Source: an uncultured Gammaproteobacteria bacterium
GTDB lineage: Bacteria; Pseudomonadota; Gammaproteobacteria; GCA-2729495
DNA length: 10,271 bases
Direction of reading: 5' to 3'
Assembly (NCBI GenBank): GCA_947258805.1
Contig: CAMYJV010000094.1
Location: 1 to 10,271, forward strand
Both the position numbers and the translations under genes were made by a program. Positions 6,046 to 10,271 of this stretch are shown in pieces. The number at the start of each line of letters is the position of its first letter. The first letter of the stretch is position 1. Below the pieces are notes generated by a model, which saw nothing but the letters and a program-made list of their open reading frames with translations, had not been told where the DNA came from and did no database searches.

Positions 6046-7098
6046 TTATTGCGACTCTGACCAATTCCTTATGGCATCCCGTGGCCACAGGTAAGCCCAC
6101 TCCTGTGGCCGATACGATCCAGCAGCAAATTGTTTACGGCGCGCTTTTGAGAACGCAAGTATTTCCTTTTGCGCCTCGACGTCGACTTCGGCGCACCATC
6201 CATAAAGGGCTCCGTTAGCGGTTGGCGTCGCCGTCAGGAATCCTAAACGAGGCTCCATCTCCAGGACCTGCGGATCCAGAAGCCAACTGCTCCGGTAAAG
6301 CCCCTCTAGCTTAGGATCGGACTCCAGCAAAGCCGCTATGTTCATGAAGGCGACTTGTTGATAAGGCTCTGAGAACCAGCGGCGATAATGATTGGCGGTG
6401 TGGATCACGAGGTACGACCCGTATCTGTTTCTGGCTTCCCGCCATAGAAGCAGAGGCCTCTCGGATACCGCTTGAGCCCTGCGCAAAACGGTCTGGCCAG
6501 CGATTTTCCGTCGCAAACTTCTTTTGAAACGCTCGACACTCCGGCGCCAGCGCCCCGCAGCCACCAGGTGCGAATTGAATAACGAGACCTTTAGCAAGCG
6601 CCTCTGTTCAACCACCCAAGCGCCACCCACAGGCAACATGCGCCCGGCCGCAACCGCAAAGTCAAAGCACAAATCCCAACTCGGAGAGCCATCAGCATCA
6701 AAAAGTTCAAAATGCTGACCCGCGTTTTCGGCCCGGTCCGACATCTGTGCAAACCATGTGACGGACCAATTACGAACTCCGACTGGCAGCTTGTGGAACT
6801 GTTTGTCGTTGAGCCTGCGTTGGACCATCCGCAGCAGCACGAGCTTGTTCCAGTCGCGGAGCTGTGCCGGCTCATAATTACGGCTCATTTTCCTGACTAT
6901 CAATTCCTGTGCAATCGGCATCATGGCAGCGAAAGAATGCCGGTCAGACAGGCAAGCGGACTCTAAACACCTGTCTAACGAAAAATTATCGAGCAGGTCG
7001 GAATTCCGCGTTAATGACGATTCGATAGAATTCATTAACAGCGTCAGCCGAGAGGATAATTCTCGCTCCTTGTCAGAAATTAATGATTCAGGGCGCAT
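6046..7098 (-). CDS. Protein of unknown function, 350 residues, coupled to the upstream secreted-protein gene
   Basis: I cannot assign a function. The product is soluble-looking, with no signal peptide or clear membrane helix. A polar N-terminus of about 60 residues precedes a helical part (R-N-Y-E-P-A-Q-L-R-D-W, 73-83). Then come a block with the look of conserved sequence, L-P-V-G-V-R-N-W (104-111) and F-D-F-A-V-A-A-G-R-M (145-154), and a strongly basic stretch (183-209). The C-terminal part has Y-G-S-Y-L-V-I-H-T (226-234), S-S-W-L-L-D-P (270-276), P-R-L-G-F-L (283-288) and Y-L-W-P-R-D (336-341). The many Trp, Arg, His and Asp residues suggest an enzyme rather than a structural protein. ATG 7098 lies inside the end of the upstream gene (19-bp overlap) and has no Shine-Dalgarno, so re-initiation after the upstream stop is likely. 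GC is well below that of the outer genes. Confidence 0.8.
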   Translation of the reverse strand: MRPESLISDKERELSSRLTLLMNSIESSLTRNSDLLDNFSLDRCLESACLSDRHSFAAMMPIAQELIVRKMSRNYEPAQLRDWNKLVLLRMVQRRLNDKQFHKLPVGVRNWSVTWFAQMSDRAENAGQHFELFDADGSPSWDLCFDFAVAAGRMLPVGGAWVVEQRRLLKVSLFNSHLVAAGRWRRSVERFKRSLRRKIAGQTVLRRAQAVSERPLLLWREARNRYGSYLVIHTANHYRRWFSEPYQQVAFMNIAALLESDPKLEGLYRSSWLLDPQVLEMEPRLGFLTATPTANGALYGWCAEVDVEAQKEILAFSKARRKQFAAGSYRPQEWAYLWPRDAIRNWSESQ

Positions 7099-7868
7099 TT
7101 GTCGAGATCGAAAGGCACTGCGAAAACCTGGTTATCTGGCTGACTCAGCAGCAAGACGTTGTGTGACCCTCTTCTGGAGAAATCCGTGTTACCAATCAGA
7201 AATTGGAATATATAAAAGACGCCAAGATCGAAATCTTTCTCGAAATTGATGCTAAGTGGCTCGCCATGAAAGATTTCGGCGCCAAGGCGTTGTGCCATCG
7301 AATCGAAGTGCTCGACGACAAACGCATATCTTGTAGTGAACGATTCGCCGCCGGTTTCAAGATAACGAACTCGGGCCAGCCGGACGCGCAGGCTCTTGTC
7401 CGTGACCAGGTTATAAAACCTGTAGGCCAGGTATTCCCGTATCACGTACTGCTCGTAATTATTCCTGTCCCGGCAATGGGTCACGAGCGGCACATCGTCC
7501 TGACCGGCAAATGGCGTGCCTGCGGTGACGCTACCGCGAAAGTTGAGCATCAAGAGTTGAAAACTGCAGCTTATCTTTCCCTTTCGTAGCCGGGAAATCC
7601 CGCGTGTCTTGGCCTGCAGGGCCAGAGAGCGCGTCTCACCATCTTCGGTCAGGTAGCCGAGGACTGCCGGCCGGTAGGGACTCGTTGACTCTTCGCGGTC
7701 TTCGTGCAGGCTCGAGAATTCTGCCTCCAAGGTCAGCGCCAGGGTCTCGTGCGACTGGAACAACGGCGGCTCTGCACCGGCGACTGTCGCTGTTGCCAGG
7801 CACGTCGCGAGAGCGACTGCAGCCAGGCAACTCAAGGGGCGGCAAAAGCGCTGGCAGGGTTGAAACAA
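7080..7868 (-). CDS. Secreted kinase-like (CotH-like) protein, probably C-terminally truncated
   Basis: About 262 residues starting at TTG 7868, chosen because GGAG (7875-7878) lies 6 bases upstream; an in-frame GTG at 7898 would add ten residues and has no site. A Sec signal peptide ends near V-A-G-A/E-P-P. The mature protein begins L-F-Q-S-H-E-T-L-A-L-T-L-E-A-E-F. It carries T-R-G-x-x-R-L-R-K (98-106, numbered from the GTG) and T-H-C-R-D-x-x-N-Y-E-Q-Y (140-151). G-N-T-D-F (236-240), H-N (246-247) and V-P-F-D-L-D (261-266) together resemble the catalytic Asp, metal-binding Asn and metal-binding Asp of atypical kinases such as CotH. Exported proteins of this type, as I remember them, run on for some tens of residues after the DFD-like motif; here translation stops six codons later (K-C-A-L-N-H). 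So it is either a truncated or a short variant. Substrate unknown. It overlaps the downstream gene by 19 bp. Confidence 0.75.
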   Translation of the reverse strand: MFQPCQRFCRPLSCLAAVALATCLATATVAGAEPPLFQSHETLALTLEAEFSSLHEDREESTSPYRPAVLGYLTEDGETRSLALQAKTRGISRLRKGKISCSFQLLMLNFRGSVTAGTPFAGQDDVPLVTHCRDRNNYEQYVIREYLAYRFYNLVTDKSLRVRLARVRYLETGGESFTTRYAFVVEHFDSMAQRLGAEIFHGEPLSINFEKDFDLGVFYIFQFLIGNTDFSRRGSHNVLLLSQPDNQVFAVPFDLDKCALNH

Positions 7869-7946
7869 AGGGTGCTCCGGTGTTTCTTCAAGTACCACAT
7901 CACCGTGGCGCCATGACTATGTAGATTTGCCTAAGCGCGCAATGAC

Positions 7947-7952
7947 CTTATA
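7947..7952 (-). promoter_or_regulatory. Possible -10 element for the kinase-like gene and its partner
   Basis: On the minus strand this reads TATAAG, five of six matches to the -10 consensus, about 80 bp before the chosen start. The region 15-19 bp further upstream has no recognisable -35, so support is weak. Confidence 0.2.
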
Positions 7953-8021
7953 GCCCCAGGTCCGGCTTCACCCGCATGGTACCGGATGGCGCGCCAGCGT
8001 TCAGACAAGATCACGTGAACT

Positions 8022-8040
8022 GTCCCGGGAATGCCGGGAC
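8022..8040 (-). terminator. Hairpin downstream of the serine-hydrolase gene
   Basis: GTCCCGG (8022-8028) pairs with CCGGGAC (8034-8040) around a 5-base loop, starting 22 bases after the stop of the minus-strand hydrolase gene. The GC-rich stem and position suit a terminator for the nitroreductase-hydrolase operon, but no T-run follows on that strand, so Rho-independent action is doubtful. Confidence 0.4.
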
Positions 8041-8062
8041 GATGTCCTGAATGCGCGAGGCC

Positions 8063-9757
8063 CTATTGCCGGGTGAATTTGATACCGCGGGCTCGCTCTA
8101 CCGAGATTTCAAAACTGTTGACCCGGCCAGAACGTTTGCGCGAAAAGCGCACAGTCAGGTCACCTCCCGCTGATTCGATAAACCGATCTTCATCAATGGG
8201 CTTGAGTACAATGTCGTCACCCCGGAGCCGTTCGGCAATCAGCCCGTCGTCGGCACGGATGATCGTGTAGTAAGTCTCGAGTTCTTCACTGAAATACTTC
8301 CCCTCATAGGCGCGGGCCCGCGCGGCAGTAAGCGCCATTGGCTCGAGGCGTCGACCTTGCAGTTCCCCACCTGGAACCTGCAGCAGGATCTTGTTGACGG
8401 TGCGATCTTCGTCGACGGTGAAAGTCAGGCGTACACCCTCCTCCGGCGTGTCGAAAGTATGCGGTCCGCTGGGGCGCATTTCGCGCGGACTCGTACCACC
8501 GAACAGAAAGAACAGTTGGTCGTTTGACTCCCTGACATCCAGCAGCAGCTTGGCGCCCAGCGCGTACAAACCCGTGTAAGCCTGCGCTGGGAGCACTGGT
8601 GCTACAGGCTCTGGAAACGCATCGAGACGCGAGACAGTGAACTGTTCTTCCAGCACCAGGTCGGCAACCTCGCGCGCCAGCCGATTGGCCCGCACGGTAT
8701 TCACATTGCCGAGGATGATTATCGACAGAGGCTCTTCGACAAAGACCAGCAAGTGACTCCGGTAGCCGGCGCTGGCCCCACCATGGTGGACGACCGGTAA
8801 CCCCCGATAGGCGCCGCCAAAGAGCCCCATGCCATAGCCGGTCTGGAGTCCGCCGGGCAGTGTCGGCTGCTGACGCAGACTTGCCAGCAAAGGCTTGCCG
8901 CCAATTTCCGCCGTGATCAGATAGTCCGCCCAACGGGCCAGGTCAGCGACAGTGGTGACGAGATTTCCACCGCCCACGACACCACTGTTGAGTACATCCT
9001 TCGCAAAGCCCTTTGTGCGACCGAGTGAGCGGTAGGAACTCGCGGTATTCGGCAACACACGGCGGTGATCCTGATAGAAATAGCTATCGGTCATGCCTAA
9101 GGGCGCGAAGACATGCTCTTCCATCCAATCTGGAAAGTCCTGCCTGCTGGTACGCGCTACCACCTCCGCGAGCAGGAGGTAGCCGCTGTTTGAGTAACCA
9201 AAGCTACTACCTGGCTCGAAGTTCAGCGCCCTCTGGCGGCCCAATAGACGAATCGCCTGCTGTTGGGTGCGTACATCGGCAGGCATCCAGCCCGCCAGGT
9301 CAGTCAGGGCCCAGATGTCGCGCAACCCGCTGGTGTGATTCAGCAGCTGGCGCAGGGTGATGCGGTCAGCAATGCCCGGCAGCTCGGGCACGTACTGCCG
9401 AATCCTGTCATCGAGCGACAGCGCGCCTTCTGCCTGCAGCATCAGGACGGCGGTTGCAGTGAACTGCTTGGCGATCGACCCGGCATTGAAGGCCGTGCGA
9501 TCGGAATTGGGTAACCGGAATTCCAGACTTGCAAGACCGAAGCCCCCCGCGTACAGCATCTGGCTACCCCGGGCTACCGCCACTGCGGCGCCAGGCGAAT
9601 CAGGCCGGTCCCAATGGCTGAAGAGCGGCGCCAGCCTTTCGTCGAGCGATGGCTCAGGCGTGGCGCCAGGCGCAGCCAGTGGCAGAATAATCAGTGCGCC
9701 AAGCAAGCCACGGGCGATGCAGCGACGCGAGGATCTGGACCGATGGAACCGTGGCAA
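8063..9757 (-). CDS. Exported serine hydrolase, class C beta-lactamase-related, with extra C-terminal domain
   Basis: A 564-residue penicillin-binding-protein-like hydrolase. A basic N-terminus (R-S-R-S-S-R-R) and hydrophobic stretch (about 17-31) form a Sec signal ending near A-P-G-A, so it acts in the periplasm or is surface-exposed. The class C catalytic set is complete: S-I-A-K with Ser94 and Lys97, Y-S-N (188-190), and H-G-G (325-327) in place of KTG. L-L-N-H-T-S-G-L (138-145) is also typical. The catalytic domain ends near residue 375; the remaining 180 or so residues form beta-rich sequence of the kind found appended to esterase or peptidase relatives. That and the HGG motif argue for an esterase or D-aminopeptidase-like enzyme rather than an antibiotic-resistance beta-lactamase. 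The start is a TTG at 9757, 9 bases from GGAG; the TAGGAG site includes the stop codon of the preceding flavoenzyme gene, so the two are almost certainly one operon. Confidence 0.92.
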   Translation of the reverse strand: MPRFHRSRSSRRCIARGLLGALIILPLAAPGATPEPSLDERLAPLFSHWDRPDSPGAAVAVARGSQMLYAGGFGLASLEFRLPNSDRTAFNAGSIAKQFTATAVLMLQAEGALSLDDRIRQYVPELPGIADRITLRQLLNHTSGLRDIWALTDLAGWMPADVRTQQQAIRLLGRQRALNFEPGSSFGYSNSGYLLLAEVVARTSRQDFPDWMEEHVFAPLGMTDSYFYQDHRRVLPNTASSYRSLGRTKGFAKDVLNSGVVGGGNLVTTVADLARWADYLITAEIGGKPLLASLRQQPTLPGGLQTGYGMGLFGGAYRGLPVVHHGGASAGYRSHLLVFVEEPLSIIILGNVNTVRANRLAREVADLVLEEQFTVSRLDAFPEPVAPVLPAQAYTGLYALGAKLLLDVRESNDQLFFLFGGTSPREMRPSGPHTFDTPEEGVRLTFTVDEDRTVNKILLQVPGGELQGRRLEPMALTAARARAYEGKYFSEELETYYTIIRADDGLIAERLRGDDIVLKPIDEDRFIESAGGDLTVRFSRKRSGRVNSFEISVERARGIKFTRQ

Positions 9758-9766
9758 TCCCGCGCG

Positions 9767-9772
9767 CTCCTA
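9767..9772 (-). promoter_or_regulatory. Ribosome binding site overlapping the upstream stop codon
   Basis: Minus-strand TAGGAG combines the TAG stop of the flavoenzyme gene with the Shine-Dalgarno of the serine-hydrolase gene, 9 bases before its TTG start. It supports this rare start codon and points to translational coupling. Confidence 0.6.
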
Positions 9773-10271
9773 ACCCGGCGGTTTGCCAACCGGCATGATA
9801 CCCAGGGGCTGGTGCTCGTCTGGCAGCTGCAGCACCTTCATGACCTTGTTGTCCCTGAAGGCCCCCACGAGCACCGTACCCAGGCCCAGCGCTTGCGCCT
9901 GCAAGTACACATTTTGCGCGGCATGGCCCGCCTCCATGTGCACGTAACGAATCCCTCGCTCGCCGTATTTTTGCGTGGTTTTTTCGTACACGGCGGCAAT
10001 CACCACCGCGATTGCGCCCCCGCCTGCCCACTTCTGCCCCAAGGCCGCCCTGGAGAGCGATCTGCGCACATCGCCCTGGAGTACTTCCCGCAAACCATGG
10101 GTCGCAGGCTCATAGTGGTAGACGCCGGCAGCCAATCCCTCCACGTTCCCGACTACTACATACACTTCCAGAGGGTAAAGCGCCCCGGCGGAAGGCGCGG
10201 TGCGAAAAACGCCGGCCTTGATGCCCTGGGCTGCCCACAGCAACTGCGACACTTCGGCCAGGCTCAACGGG
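9770..10271 (-). CDS. SagB/ThcOx-type nitroreductase-family dehydrogenase, 5'-truncated by the window edge
   Basis: The C-terminal 166 residues of an FMN-dependent nitroreductase-fold oxidoreductase. The frame is open to the window edge, and its first residues, [16 protein letters not shown], are an internal segment of the family, so the TTG at 10267 is not a start. The SagB/ThcOx type is shown by [15 protein letters not shown], a phosphate/FMN-binding segment. The central G-V-Y-H-Y-E-P, then [18 protein letters not shown] and A-L-G-L-G-T-V, the usual C-terminal flavin-pocket sequence, also fit. In azoline-forming RiPP pathways such enzymes oxidise thiazolines to thiazoles, but many stand-alone relatives have no known substrate, and no YcaO or precursor peptide is in this window. 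The downstream serine hydrolase follows after 12 bp. No signal peptide can be judged because the N-terminus is missing. Confidence 0.9.
   Translation of the reverse strand, partial: PLSLAEVSQLLWAAQGIKAGVFRTAPSAGALYPLEVYVVVGNVEGLAAGVYHYEPATHGLREVLQGDVRRSLSRAALGQKWAGGGAIAVVIAAVYEKTTQKYGERGIRYVHMEAGHAAQNVYLQAQALGLGTVLVGAFRDNKVMKVLQLPDEHQPLGIMPVGKPPG

Noticed and set aside
8063..9757. Antibiotic-resistance beta-lactamase
   Set aside because: The protein is 564 residues with an extra C-terminal domain and HGG in place of KTG, features of esterase/peptidase relatives.
9770..10267. TTG at 10267 as the flavoenzyme start
   Set aside because: Its context, [12 protein letters not shown], is an internal family segment, and the frame continues past the window edge.

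Overview
This window looks like chromosomal DNA from a GC-rich Gram-negative bacterium, probably a proteobacterium. That is an inference from Sec-type signal peptides, the enzyme families present and roughly 65% GC in most genes; no rRNA or other taxonomic marker is present. All ten protein genes I can support are separate units or short operons. I found no tRNA, rRNA, CRISPR array or transposase.

Left third (1-3602): an aldoxime-nitrile metabolism locus. A haem aldoxime dehydratase (oxd, 1416-2420, minus) is divergent from a true nitrilase (nit, 2604-3602, plus) across a 183-bp shared intergenic region. Together they would convert an aldoxime to a nitrile (Oxd) and the nitrile to a carboxylate plus ammonia (Nit). 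An alpha/beta-hydrolase (612-1403) lies 12 bp downstream of oxd, probably in the same operon. It meets, tail to tail with a 4-bp overlap, a second carbon-nitrogen hydrolase (1-615) that enters from the left edge with its catalytic Cys only four codons inside the window.

Middle (3603-7868): an accessory-looking stretch with long non-coding gaps and, in part, lower GC. It holds a small secreted protein of unknown function (3916-4308, minus), a TauD/SyrP-like Fe(II)/2-oxoglutarate dioxygenase fused to a C-terminal acyl/peptidyl carrier domain (4801-6018, plus), an unrecognised 350-residue protein (6046-7098, minus), and a secreted protein (7080-7868, minus) with kinase-like (CotH-like) motifs that seems to stop early. 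The last two overlap by 19 bp and are probably translationally coupled. The gaps contain several strong inverted repeats.

Right third (8063-10271): a two-gene minus-strand operon. A SagB/ThcOx-type nitroreductase-fold flavoenzyme, cut by the right edge, is followed after 12 bp by an exported class C beta-lactamase-related serine hydrolase with an extra C-terminal domain.

The most unusual items are the carrier-fused dioxygenase with no visible NRPS, the compact oxd/nit locus, and the coupled truncated-kinase-like/unknown pair.
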